A stretch of 64,000 bases of DNA from DAOMNN01 sp050486545 (GCA_050486545.1 JBJHDM010000006.1:1-64000); one strand, 5' to 3'; shown: positions 19,657 to 27,684, numbered from the stretch's first letter. Notes: generated by a model not told the origin, from the letters alone. Numbers and translations: made by a program.

Positions 19657-19686
19657 CTGCGAACGGCGCACAGGCGGCGTTCGCAG
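19657..19686 (-). promoter_or_regulatory. Hairpin between dsrC and dsrM
   Basis: A 30-base inverted repeat has 9-base perfect outer arms (CTGCGAACG and CGTTCGCAG) and a further 3-base inner stem across one mismatch, closing on a 4-base loop. It begins 18 bases past the dsrC stop, inside the operon. No T-run follows (GGTCTTTGC), so it is more likely an RNA processing or 3'-stabilising stem, or a partial terminator, than a full terminator. Such an element would let dsrC transcript exceed that of downstream genes. Confidence 0.55.
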
Positions 19687-19704
19687 TTCCTTCAGCCGGA
19701 TCGT

Positions 19705-20040
19705 TCAGACGCAGCCGGTCGGCTTGGGCAGGCCGGCGATCTTGCAAGCCTGCTTGGCGGGGCCGTACGGGAACAGTTCGTACAGGTACTGGCTGTTGCC
19801 CTTGTCCGCCCCGAGCTTCTTGCCGATGGCCTTGGTCAGCACGCGAACGGCCGGCGCGATCTGGTACTCCTCGTAGTACTCGCGCAGGAAGTTCACGACT
19901 TCCCAGTGCTGGTCGCTCATCTCGATGCTTTCGGTCTGGGCGATGTAGTTGGCCACGTCCTCGCTCCAATCCGCGAGGTTGGTAAGGTAGCCTTCCTCGT
20001 CGGTATCGTAGGACTTTCCGTTCACTTCGATGTTAGGCAT
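19705..20040 (-). CDS. dsrC: DsrC, sulfur carrier protein
   Basis: The 111-residue protein has the complete DsrC C-terminal arm with two conserved cysteines 11 residues apart (C99 in KQACKIAGLP and C110 in PTGCV). These carry sulfur as a persulfide or trisulfide between DsrEFH, DsrAB and DsrMK. The full two-cysteine arm separates it from TusE (one cysteine). The ATG at 20040 has an ideal AAGGAG site. A cysteine-less paralogue lies at 26160-26489. Confidence 0.97.
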   Translation of the reverse strand: MPNIEVNGKSYDTDEEGYLTNLADWSEDVANYIAQTESIEMSDQHWEVVNFLREYYEEYQIAPAVRVLTKAIGKKLGADKGNSQYLYELFPYGPAKQACKIAGLPKPTGCV

Positions 20041-20092
20041 GTCGTCTCCTTGATAAAACGCTTTTGTCGGTCGGTCTCGTCCGCCGACTCGA

Positions 20093-20389
20093 TCAGAGCC
20101 AGGACTGGCAGTTCGGGTGTGCCGCCACGAGGTCCACGAAGCCGCCGTAGTCGACCGTCTCGACCCCCTCGAGCACGCGGTCGGAAACCCCGCGAGCTTC
20201 GAGGTCCGGCAACAGTGCGTAGATCTTGAGCCGGCTCGAGGCTTCCGCAAGCTTCGCGGATGCGGCATGTCCGCGGGTCGCGGCATACACGGCATCCTCG
20301 ATCAGCAGGATGCTCCCCTCGCGAGCCACCCGGAGGCAGGAATCCAGCGCGTTTCGCTCCAGCGGCGACTTGTTGATGATGTGCAGCAT
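20093..20389 (-). CDS. dsrH: DsrH, subunit of the DsrEFH sulfurtransferase
   Basis: The 98-residue protein has the TusB/DsrH pattern (MLHIINKSPLERNALDSCLR; later GSILLIEDAVYAA). DsrH forms a hexamer with DsrE and DsrF that accepts sulfur from TusA and hands it to DsrC. A GAGGAG site precedes the start. The order dsrE-dsrF-dsrH-dsrC is intact. Confidence 0.94.
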   Translation of the reverse strand: MLHIINKSPLERNALDSCLRVAREGSILLIEDAVYAATRGHAASAKLAEASSRLKIYALLPDLEARGVSDRVLEGVETVDYGGFVDLVAAHPNCQSWL

Positions 20390-20398
20390 GGATTCTCC

Positions 20399-20770
20399 TC
20401 AAAAACTGAGCACGACGTCCTGGGTTTCCATGAGGTCCCCCATCTCTTCGCGCGACAGCACCGTCACCGGAACCAGCAGGTCATCCTCGGTCAGGGCGCG
20501 CGCCTCGAGCGACTCGCGCTCGACGTAAAGCTTCTCGATGTCGTAGCCTTCGAGTGCCCGATAGGTCGGGGAGAAGTTCTTGTTGTCGATCCCCTTGGTC
20601 TGCTGACCGCGCTTGAGCTGCAGGACCCCGTCGTCCAGGAAGACGACCGACACATCCTGGTCGAAGGCCGCGGTGATCAGGACGACTTCCAGCGACTCCA
20701 GCGCGTAGACGGTTCCATACGGCGCCTTGCGGTTCACGAACATGAACTTCTTGATGTTGCCTGCGCTCAC
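20399..20770 (-). CDS. dsrF: DsrF, subunit of the DsrEFH sulfurtransferase
   Basis: The 123-residue protein is a TusC/DsrF homologue (IKKFMFVNRKAPYGTVYALESLE; DVSVVFLDDGVLQL). It starts at a GTG with GGAGG seven bases upstream, nine bases before dsrH ends the gap. No cysteine is present, so the catalytic cysteine of the complex is in DsrE. The set DsrE+DsrF+DsrH marks the oxidative (reverse) type of Dsr pathway rather than sulfate reduction. Confidence 0.94.
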   Translation of the reverse strand: MSAGNIKKFMFVNRKAPYGTVYALESLEVVLITAAFDQDVSVVFLDDGVLQLKRGQQTKGIDNKNFSPTYRALEGYDIEKLYVERESLEARALTEDDLLVPVTVLSREEMGDLMETQDVVLSF

Positions 20771-20782
20771 TTCGTTCCCTCC

Positions 20783-21142
20783 TCAGTCGCCGAACACGAC
20801 CAGCCGGTCGGACTGGATGCCCGACTCGACCAGTTGCCCCAGACCGGAGATCCGGAATCCGGGGGCCAGGTTCTCTTCACGGATCCCGCGACGCAATGCC
20901 GCCGCGACACAGACGACGAGATCGACACCGTGCTCCTCGGCCAGCTTGCTCCAGCGCTGGACGATGTTGCGATCATCCTGCGGCGGCTCGGTCAGCTTGG
21001 TCGCGTTGTTCACCCCGTCATGGTAGAAGAACACGCGATCGACCTCGTGGCCGCGTTCGATCACGGCCTTGCAGAACAGGTAAGCCGTGTCGCTTGCCTG
21101 GTGCTGGTAGGGCCCTTCGTTGATCATGATTCCGAACTTCAT
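20783..21142 (-). CDS. dsrE: DsrE, catalytic subunit of the DsrEFH sulfurtransferase
   Basis: The 119-residue protein matches TusD/DsrE (MKFGIMINEGPYQHQASDTA; DRVFFYHDGVNNATKL). Its only residue suited to carry persulfide is the cysteine in VDLVVCVAAALRRGI, at the position of the essential DsrE cysteine. The start has GAGGA upstream. It lies between dsrB and dsrF. Confidence 0.95.
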   Translation of the reverse strand: MKFGIMINEGPYQHQASDTAYLFCKAVIERGHEVDRVFFYHDGVNNATKLTEPPQDDRNIVQRWSKLAEEHGVDLVVCVAAALRRGIREENLAPGFRISGLGQLVESGIQSDRLVVFGD

Positions 21143-21163
21143 GCAAAGTCCTCGTCCGAACCG

Positions 21164-22240
21164 TCAGAAGCGGATGTGCGTCGACGCGTTGAGATTCACA
21201 CGCGCACCACGCCAGTCATCGATCAGGTACTTCGTGAAGGGCAGCCCCGTCTTCTCGAAGAACCGCGGCCAGCCGATCCGCTCGACCCAGTCGGCCAGGC
21301 GCTCCCACGGCTGCGCATCTTCCTTGTAGGTGTAGAGGATCTTCTTGACCACTTCGGACACTTCCGGCCAGCGGGGCGGGTTGTTCGGGATGCCGGCAGC
21401 AACCATCTTCATGAAGGTCGGCTTGCCGCGTGCATTCGCGTTCTTGCCGCCGACCCAGATCGCGAACTTCGAATGCTCCGGATCGTTGATCTGCATCGGC
21501 GGGCACGGGGGATAGCAAGCGCCGCAGCAGATGCATTTGGCCTCATCGACTTCCAGCGACGGCTTGCCATTGACCAGGGCCGGACGGATCGCCGCGACCG
21601 GGCAGCGCGCCACGACCGCGGGCCGCTCGCACATGTTCGCGACCAGGTCATGATTGATCTTGGGAGGCTTGGTGTGCTGCATGACGATCGCGATGTCGGC
21701 CTGACCGCCGCAGTTGATCTCGCAGCAGGAGGTTGAAAGATGCACGCGGTTGGGCATCTCCTCGCGTCGAAATTCGTCGAAGAGCTCGTCCATCAGCGCC
21801 TTCACGGCGCCCGATGCATCGGTTCCGGGGATATCGCAGTGCAGCCAGCCTTGCGTATGGGCGATCATCGACACCGAGTTGCCGGTCCCGCCGACCGGGA
21901 ACCCCTCGCTTTCGAGCTTCTGGATCAGCGGACCGACCTTGTCGAGGGACGACACCATGAACTCGATGTTCGAGCGGATCGTGAAGCGCACGTGTCCTTC
22001 GGCAAACTCGTCGGCGATGTCGCACAGCTTGCGAATCGTCCATACATCCATCTGGCGCTGCGTGCCGGCACGCCCCGACCACACATCATAGCCCGTGTGC
22101 GAGACGTGATGGAGCACGCCGGGACGCGGCCGGTCGTGATACTTCCAGTTGCCGTAGTTCTTCGCGAGCAGCGGATGAAGGTACTGTTTGTTGTCCGGTA
22201 TGCCGCATTCGACCGGGCGCCGCATTTGTGCTTGGGCCAT
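21164..22240 (-). CDS. dsrB: DsrB, beta subunit of reverse dissimilatory sulfite reductase
   Basis: The 358-residue protein carries the sulfite reductase cysteine sets (STSCCEINCGGQAD; CERPAVVARCPVAAI) and a ferredoxin insert (CICCGACYPPCPPM). With DsrA it forms the sirohaem enzyme that oxidises DsrC-bound sulfur to the sulfite level. The ATG at 22240 (MAQAQMRRPVECG) gives the normal N-terminus; it lies 14 bases after dsrA. Confidence 0.97.
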   Translation of the reverse strand: MAQAQMRRPVECGIPDNKQYLHPLLAKNYGNWKYHDRPRPGVLHHVSHTGYDVWSGRAGTQRQMDVWTIRKLCDIADEFAEGHVRFTIRSNIEFMVSSLDKVGPLIQKLESEGFPVGGTGNSVSMIAHTQGWLHCDIPGTDASGAVKALMDELFDEFRREEMPNRVHLSTSCCEINCGGQADIAIVMQHTKPPKINHDLVANMCERPAVVARCPVAAIRPALVNGKPSLEVDEAKCICCGACYPPCPPMQINDPEHSKFAIWVGGKNANARGKPTFMKMVAAGIPNNPPRWPEVSEVVKKILYTYKEDAQPWERLADWVERIGWPRFFEKTGLPFTKYLIDDWRGARVNLNASTHIRF

Positions 22241-22254
22241 GACCTCTGTTCTCC

Positions 22255-23550
22255 TCAGGCTGCGTTTTTCCTGGCGTTGATCTTTGCGACCTCGTCGTCC
22301 CAACCGTCCATGCGGACATAGGGGTTGGTACGCGGACAGGACACCATGTTCGGATCGACCTCGAGATCGAGGGCTTCGAGAAAGTTCACCAGGCCGATGC
22401 GCTCGATCATCTCGCCGGTACGCTCGTGCTCCAGCGCGTTCTCGGCGAAGAAGTCGATGATGTTCTGGGCCAGTTCCACGAGCTTTTCCATGTCCTCGTC
22501 GGTGTCGAGCTTCATGAAGGGCACCACCACGGTCCCCATCAGGTCGCCGATCTTGAGCGTGCGCTTGCCGCCAACCAGGATCGTGGCACCCTTGTCCTTG
22601 CCCGGAGCCAGACCGCCCGTGATCACGTTGATGCAGTGCATGCAACGCACGCAGTCGCGGTTGTCGATCTCCAGCGCCTGGGTGTCGTTGAGCTTCACGG
22701 AGGAGATCGATGCGTCCGTCCGGACCTGCGACACGTCCTTGATCTGGATCGCACGGGTCGGGCAGCGGGTGACGACGTCGTTGACGAGGTCGTTCATGCC
22801 GTGCTGCTCGAAATACTTGCGCACCAGCGCCTCGTCGGTCTGAATGTTGTCGCGCCAGGTGCCGATGATCGCCATGTCCGCCCGCTGGATCGAATTCATG
22901 CAGTCGTTCGGGCAGCCCGAGAACTTGAACTTGAACTTGTACGGCAGCGACGGACGGTGGATGTCGTCGAGGAAGCTGTTGATGACCTTGCGATGCGCCT
23001 TGGCTTCGTCGTAGCACGACTGCTCGCAGCGCGCTGCGCCGACACAGGACATCGCCGTACGTACCGCCGGCCCGGCACCGCCGAGATCGAAGCCCATCTC
23101 GTTGATCTCGTCGAAGGCCTTCTGGACGTTCTCGGTCGTACAGCCCTGGAACATGATGTCGCCCGACTGCCCGTGGAAGGCGATCAGGCCGGTGCCGTGG
23201 CGCTCCCAGACGTCGCAGAACTGGCGCAGCAGATCGGTGGTGTAGTGCATGCCCGCCGGCGGCATGACCCGCAGCGTATGGAATTCGGCCGCATCCTTGA
23301 AGACCGGCTGGCCGTTCTCGTCCTTCAGTTCGGTGAAGCGCGGGATGACGCCGCCGCCGTAGCCGACGACGCCGACGGTGCCGCCCTTCCAGTAACCCTT
23401 GCGGGTGCGATACGATGTTTCGAGCTGCCCGAGCAGGTCAACGACATAGTCCTTGTCCTTGGCCAGGCGCTTCAGTCCGGTGACGAAACTCGGCCATGGG
23501 CCGCTTTCGAGTTCGTCGAGCATTGGGGTGGGGTGTGCATTCTTAGCCAT
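22255..23550 (-). CDS. dsrA: DsrA, alpha subunit of reverse dissimilatory sulfite reductase
   Basis: The 431-residue protein shows the sirohaem/[4Fe-4S] motifs CVGAARCEQSCYDEAK and KFKFSGCPNDCMNS and a ferredoxin domain (CVRCMHCINV, with TRCPTRAIQI). Together with DsrEFH and DsrL in the same operon, this is the oxidative type. It is the first gene of the operon. The ATG at 23550 has AGGAG eight bases upstream; a longer frame to 23634 lacks family similarity. Confidence 0.97.
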   Translation of the reverse strand: MAKNAHPTPMLDELESGPWPSFVTGLKRLAKDKDYVVDLLGQLETSYRTRKGYWKGGTVGVVGYGGGVIPRFTELKDENGQPVFKDAAEFHTLRVMPPAGMHYTTDLLRQFCDVWERHGTGLIAFHGQSGDIMFQGCTTENVQKAFDEINEMGFDLGGAGPAVRTAMSCVGAARCEQSCYDEAKAHRKVINSFLDDIHRPSLPYKFKFKFSGCPNDCMNSIQRADMAIIGTWRDNIQTDEALVRKYFEQHGMNDLVNDVVTRCPTRAIQIKDVSQVRTDASISSVKLNDTQALEIDNRDCVRCMHCINVITGGLAPGKDKGATILVGGKRTLKIGDLMGTVVVPFMKLDTDEDMEKLVELAQNIIDFFAENALEHERTGEMIERIGLVNFLEALDLEVDPNMVSCPRTNPYVRMDGWDDEVAKINARKNAA

Positions 23551-23929
23551 GAACCGTCTCCTCGTCGTACGGCTGCCGGCGCAGGCGCCGTTGTTACCGT
23601 GCGGATCGAACGGGTACGATGCCCGAAGCCACACGGCCTTTCGAACTCAATGCTAAGGCCGGCCGCGCCCGACAACTATCCCTCTCGTCGGTAACAGAGA
23701 CCACGCCATACGGGGGGGGTCCGACAGCTACCCGAACGGAGTATCCGGCCATCGCTCACCGCGGCTATAGACCGGGGTTGCGCGTCGCGTGCCTAATTGA
23801 CAGCACCGGAACGCCCCCGGGACGCATCGCCGTACACAATGCTACCCGGCTTGTGGATACGTCAAGACGCCCCGACGCCTGTTGAAGATTCCGAACATCG
23901 CGGAGACGGCACAAACCAGGAGGACACAC
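23551..23929. other. Divergent intergenic region dsrA / sqr
   Basis: These 379 bases drive the dsr operon (minus) and the sqr cluster (plus). Toward dsrA, TAGCAT near 23648-23653 with TAGTTG 17 bases upstream is a weak promoter candidate. CTACCCG occurs at 23728-23734 and again near 23841, similar to the TACCC half-sites of the soe/qmo/sat module, but the palindrome and the CGCCTAATA string are absent. A TTGACA at 23797-23802 has no fitting -10. No gene is seen. Confidence 0.4.
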
Positions 23930-25210
23930 ATGGCGCACATCGTCATCATCGGCGCAGGTATCGGCGGAATGCCGATGGCGTACGAGATGCGAGACCTGGC
24001 CCGCCCGACCGACACGATCACCGTGATCGGCAATTCTCCGCGTTTCCATTTCGTTCCCAGCAACCCCTGGGTCGCCGTGAGCTGGCGCAGCCGCTGCGAC
24101 ATCGAGGTCGAGATCGCCCCTGCCCTGGCGCGCCGCAACATCCGTTTCACGCCTGTGGGCGCAAGACGCGTGCACCCCGCGGAGAACCGCGTCGAACTGG
24201 GCGACGGCAGCAGTCTCACCTACGACTATCTGGTCATTGCGACCGGCCCCGAACTCGCCTTCGACGAGATCCCCGGACTCGGCCCGGCGACGCTCGGCGG
24301 CTACACGCAGTCCGTGTGCACCGTCGACCATGCGGTCGAGGCCGAAATTGCATGGCGGGCCTTCGTGCGCGACCCCGGCCCGATCGTCGTCGGAGCCGCC
24401 CAGGGGGCCTCATGCTTCGGTCCGGCCTACGAGTTCGCAATGATCATGGATACCGACCTGCGCAAGCGCAAGCTGCGCGACCGCGTTCCGATGACCTTCG
24501 TGACCTCCGAACCCTACATCGGCCACCTGGGACTGGGCGGCGTCGGCGACTCGAAAGGCTTGCTCGAATCCACGCTGCGCAGCCGCCATATCCAGTGGAT
24601 CTGCAACGCACGCACGACCCGGGTCGAAGCCGATGCGATGGTCGTCACCGAGCATGACGAGGATGGAAACCCGAAACGCGAACACCGCCTGCCGTTCCGC
24701 TATTCGATGATGCTGCCGGCCTTCCGCGGGGTCGAAGCCGTGTTCGGGATCGAGGGACTGACCAACCCGCGTGGCTTCGTCCTGATCGATGAGCATCAGC
24801 GCAATCCGACCTGGCCGAACATCTTCGCGGTAGGCGTTTGCGTATGCATTCCCCCGATCGAAACGACCCCGGTTCCGACGGGCGCGCCGAAGACCGGCTA
24901 CATGATCGAGTCGATGGTCACGGCGACGGCACACAACATCCGCACCTTGCTCGACGGTCAGGAACCGTCCAAGCGTGCGACGCTCAATGCCTTGTGCCTT
25001 GCCGATTTCGGCGATACGGGGGTGGCCTTCGTGGCCTTGCCGCAGTTCCCGCCCCGCAACGTCAACTGGTTCTCGCAGGGCAAGTGGGTGCACCTGGCCA
25101 AGGTCGCCTTCGAAAAGTATTTTCTCCGCAAGATGCGCAACGGCACCTCCGAACCGGCGTTCGAGAAGACGGTGCTCAAGGCGCTGGGTATCATGAAGCT
25201 CAAACCCTGA
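23930..25210 (+). CDS. sqr: Sulfide:quinone oxidoreductase (type I-like)
   Basis: The 426-residue flavoprotein begins with an FAD site (IVIIGAGIGGMPMA). Cysteines at C130 (QSVCTVDHA), C162 (GASCFGPAYE) and C356 (ALCLADFGDTG) stand at the positions of the three catalytic cysteines of SQR as known in Acidithiobacillus ferrooxidans. The C-terminus (WVHLAKVAFEKYFLRKM) is the amphipathic membrane-binding tail of that type. SQR oxidises sulfide to polysulfide sulfur at the periplasmic face and reduces quinone. The ATG at 23930 has CAGGAGGA upstream. It heads a six-gene plus-strand set. Confidence 0.92.
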   Translation: MAHIVIIGAGIGGMPMAYEMRDLARPTDTITVIGNSPRFHFVPSNPWVAVSWRSRCDIEVEIAPALARRNIRFTPVGARRVHPAENRVELGDGSSLTYDYLVIATGPELAFDEIPGLGPATLGGYTQSVCTVDHAVEAEIAWRAFVRDPGPIVVGAAQGASCFGPAYEFAMIMDTDLRKRKLRDRVPMTFVTSEPYIGHLGLGGVGDSKGLLESTLRSRHIQWICNARTTRVEADAMVVTEHDEDGNPKREHRLPFRYSMMLPAFRGVEAVFGIEGLTNPRGFVLIDEHQRNPTWPNIFAVGVCVCIPPIETTPVPTGAPKTGYMIESMVTATAHNIRTLLDGQEPSKRATLNALCLADFGDTGVAFVALPQFPPRNVNWFSQGKWVHLAKVAFEKYFLRKMRNGTSEPAFEKTVLKALGIMKLKP

Positions 25211-25226
25211 GGAGAGCCGTCCAACC

Positions 25227-25457
25227 ATGTCGCAGAGCGAATCCCTGCTGAAACTGAAGGTGCCTTTCGGCGTCCAGACCATCGAGCTGAACGAGACCCC
25301 CTTCGAGGGGACGGCCGTGAAACTGCTGCGCGTACGCATCCGGGAAGGCCGGCGCTTTACGATCTTCGACATCGATGCGGTCACGGCCAGGCAATGGGGC
25401 GAAGCGATGCAGCGCTGGGCCGACGATCAGCTTGCACAGGCGGACGAACGGACATGA
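25227..25457 (+). CDS. Small protein downstream of sqr, function unknown
   Basis: This 76-residue soluble protein (start MSQSESLLKLKVPFGVQ) begins 16 bases after sqr and overlaps the next start by four bases (ATGA at 25454-25457). The first 60 residues read as a compact beta-alpha fold (ELNETPFEGTAVKLLRVRIR, FTIFDIDAVTARQWGEAM). It has no cysteine and no membrane segment. I do not recognise a family. Tight coupling to both neighbours shows it is a real gene whose product works with SQR or the Cas6-like protein. Confidence 0.75.
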   Translation: MSQSESLLKLKVPFGVQTIELNETPFEGTAVKLLRVRIREGRRFTIFDIDAVTARQWGEAMQRWADDQLAQADERT

Positions 25458-26095
25458 CGCACGAAGCGACCACGACGACGCGCACCGGGGCGGCGACCGA
25501 GGAGATGGCCGATCTGGTCGTTCCGGTCGCCGGCCGCGAACTCCCGTCCGACTATCGCTACGCGCTCTGGGTCGCACTGTGCGACCTTATGCCCTGGCTC
25601 GCCGAAGAACCCCGGGCGGGCGTGCTCGGGATCCGGTCGGTGGCCACCGAGCGCGGTGTGGCCCTGCTCTCCCGCCGCGCCCACCTGACCTTGCGCCTGC
25701 CGGTGCGACGCCTGGCCGACGCAGCGAATGCTCTGGAACGCGCCGCCCTCGACGTGGCTGGCGAAACCCTGCGTCTGGGTACCGGGCACGTCCGGGCCCT
25801 GCCCGTGGCCGGCACCCTGTATGCCGACTTCGTCACCACGGGCAGCACGGACGAAGTGCGTTTCCGAGAAGATGTCGCGGCGGGACTGGAGCGGCTCGGC
25901 GTGACCGCACGCATCATCTGCGGGCGGGAGCGCCGGCTCGAAGCCGAGGGCAGAACAGTTTCGGGCTACGCGCTGGCCTTGCACGACCTCAAGCCCGACG
26001 GAGCGGTCACACTCCTGTGCGAGGGCCTGGGCACGCGGCGCGAACTCGGTTGCGGCATCTTCGTCCAGCACAAGGCCATCACGGGCCTGGCGTGA
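25454..26095 (+). CDS. Cas6-like RAMP-fold protein in a sulfur-oxidation cluster
   Basis: The 213-residue product resembles the Cas6/Cmx6 group: an opening DLVVPVAGRELPSDYRYALW, a middle RLPV segment, and near the C-terminus a glycine-rich loop EGLGTRRELGCGIFV (residues 190-204) typical of RAMP ferredoxin-like folds. Cas6 enzymes cut CRISPR RNA, but no repeat array or other cas gene is present within 38 kb on either side. Histidine is scarce (H112, H177, H206), so nuclease activity is open. The gene overlaps its upstream neighbour by four bases and precedes an RspA-type gene, so it belongs to the sqr cluster. The family call is from memory of the pattern; an unrelated protein with a similar loop is possible. 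Confidence 0.6.
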   Translation: MTHEATTTTRTGAATEEMADLVVPVAGRELPSDYRYALWVALCDLMPWLAEEPRAGVLGIRSVATERGVALLSRRAHLTLRLPVRRLADAANALERAALDVAGETLRLGTGHVRALPVAGTLYADFVTTGSTDEVRFREDVAAGLERLGVTARIICGRERRLEAEGRTVSGYALALHDLKPDGAVTLLCEGLGTRRELGCGIFVQHKAITGLA

Positions 26096-26159
26096 TCGGA
26101 GCATTTTCAAGGACGCCCCCGGCGTCGCCCCTCGAGAACTGAACAACGGAGACAAGAAC

Positions 26160-26489
26160 ATGGGCTACATTGTGAATGGCACGGACCGTGAAGCGGACGA
26201 CCAGGGCTACCTGATCGAAGCGGACTTCAGCGACGAGATCGTGGCGGTGATCGCAGCAGCCGAAGGGATCGAACTGACCGATGCACACCGGGAGGTCATC
26301 GAATATCTTCGCGACAGCTACCGCGAGAACGGTCACAGCCCCAACTTCCGCACCATGCTCAAGGAGATGCAGGCCATCAATCCCGAGGCCGACAGCAAGT
26401 ATCTCTATGATCTCTTCCCCCTCGGCCCCGCAAAGCAAGGCGCACGGATCGCGGGGCTACCGCAGCCGTTCGGAAAGGCCGGCTATTGA
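26160..26489 (+). CDS. Cysteine-less DsrC/TusE paralogue (RspA type)
   Basis: The 109-residue protein aligns with DsrC along its length (YLYDLFPLGPAKQGARIAGLP against YLYELFPYGPAKQACKIAGLP, shown here in part) but contains no cysteine: the two sulfur-carrying positions are A95 and K106. Proteins of this kind were named RspA (regulatory sulfur-related) in a published classification of the DsrC family. It cannot carry a persulfide on the arm, so a regulatory or docking role is likely. DsrC homologues have a helix-turn-helix-like fold. The gene lies 64 bases after the Cas6-like gene. Confidence 0.9.
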   Translation: MGYIVNGTDREADDQGYLIEADFSDEIVAVIAAAEGIELTDAHREVIEYLRDSYRENGHSPNFRTMLKEMQAINPEADSKYLYDLFPLGPAKQGARIAGLPQPFGKAGY

Positions 26490-26556
26490 ATCATCGCCTT
26501 CGCCTGGGGCGAGGACACGCCCCGGGCAAGAGGAAACGACACGAGGAAACCACGCA

Positions 26557-27048
26557 ATGAGCAGAAAAGACCTGCCGACCCCGAATGCCATCATCGATCT
26601 GACCGGCCTCACCTGCCCCGGGCCCATCGTCGGCGCCAAGCGCATGGTCAACGACCTGTCCGAGGGGGAGATCCTGCTCCTGATCTCCGACTGTCCGGGA
26701 ACGGAAGCCGATCTGTTCGCCTGGGCGAGGGTTACGGAGAACCAGGTCGTCACGACCGACAAGCGCCCCGACGGCGCAAGCGCGTACTACATCCGCAAGG
26801 GGCGCTCGACCCGTCCCGAAGCTCAGGCTGTGCTGGACATTCGTGGGGCGGTCTGCCCCGGCCCGATCGTCGAGGCCCACAAGCTGCTGCACGGCATGCG
26901 CAAGGACGAGGTATTGCGTTTGGTCAGCGACTGTCCAGGGGTCGAGCGCGACATCGCGTCCTGGACCGCAAGCACAGGCGTCAGCCTGCTGTTCTCGGCC
27001 GAGATCGACCCCGGCGAGTTCGAGTTCTTCATCCGCAAGGAAACCTGA
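26557..27048 (+). CDS. Tandem TusA-domain sulfurtransferase
   Basis: The 163-residue protein contains two TusA repeats with an 80-residue period. Each has the sulfur-carrying motif (C20 in LTCPGPIVGAKR; C100 in AVCPGPIVEAHK) and a second conserved cysteine in SDCPG (C46 and C126). TusA passes persulfide sulfur to DsrEFH or related acceptors. Usual TusA proteins have about 75-80 residues, so this is an internal duplication. The second SDCPG cysteine is unusual for TusA. The ATG at 26557 has GAGGAAA upstream. Confidence 0.88.
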   Translation: MSRKDLPTPNAIIDLTGLTCPGPIVGAKRMVNDLSEGEILLLISDCPGTEADLFAWARVTENQVVTTDKRPDGASAYYIRKGRSTRPEAQAVLDIRGAVCPGPIVEAHKLLHGMRKDEVLRLVSDCPGVERDIASWTASTGVSLLFSAEIDPGEFEFFIRKET

Positions 27049-27072
27049 ACGAGCGGCCGCAAGGAGGCCAAG

Positions 27073-27684
27073 ATGCGAGTCAAGAGTCAGTGGTTCAAGA
27101 ACGAGCGCGCCAAGACGACCCGGGAGATCGGTGGCGCGGCCGCGTTCATTGCCTGGCGCGTGGCCCAGAACAGCTTGCGCAACATGCGCAAGGCCGATTT
27201 CGAGATCGAACCCGGCGAACAGTATTTCGACTTCCTGGCCGAGTGGCTGATCTTCATCGTCCAGATCGCCGACCGGATCGCCTACGAGAAGTTGAGCCCC
27301 GAGGCTCGCGAGGAGTTCACCGCGGTCATGGCCAACCGGGTTGGCGACATCCTGGCCGACAACCGCAACGAGTTGCTGGGGCCTGCCGACGCGGACGAGC
27401 AAACCGAATCCTACAAGGGCCGATTCATCGACCTGCTGAACCTGCGCTCATTCGACTACGCCGACTTCGACTATTCGGAAAGCCGTGTCGACTACGGATT
27501 CCTGCGCTATCTCGCCGAGCGCCTGAGCCAAGTGGTCGGTGAGCGGGACGCGATCTGGGTGCGCGACCAGGTCATGGAGATCGAAGCGCCGGATGTCGTC
27601 GAGTCGATCCGCAAGGGCATGCGCGGACTGCTCGGGGAGGCCCCGCGACGCACGGGCGAGCGTGCCCACGCAACCGGAAACTGA
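27073..27684 (+). CDS. Uncharacterised alpha-helical protein at the end of the sqr cluster
   Basis: The 203-residue protein is predicted mainly helical, with a basic first 40 residues (RVKSQWFKNERAKT) and an amphipathic middle (FLAEWLIFIVQIADRIAYEKL). It has no cysteine and no obvious catalytic motif. It starts 24 bases after the tandem TusA with AAGGAGG upstream and is the last gene of the plus-strand set. I do not recognise a family. It ends 66 bases before the convergent soxZ stop; no clear terminator lies between. Confidence 0.7.
   Translation: MRVKSQWFKNERAKTTREIGGAAAFIAWRVAQNSLRNMRKADFEIEPGEQYFDFLAEWLIFIVQIADRIAYEKLSPEAREEFTAVMANRVGDILADNRNELLGPADADEQTESYKGRFIDLLNLRSFDYADFDYSESRVDYGFLRYLAERLSQVVGERDAIWVRDQVMEIEAPDVVESIRKGMRGLLGEAPRRTGERAHATGN

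Noticed and set aside
22255..23550. dsrAB as part of sulfate reduction
   Set aside because: Linked dsrEFH, dsrL, sqr, soe and soxYZ, and no dsrD in the operon, show the oxidative direction.
25454..26095. A functional CRISPR-Cas locus suggested by the Cas6-like protein
   Set aside because: No direct repeats with regular spacers and no other cas gene were seen anywhere in the window.
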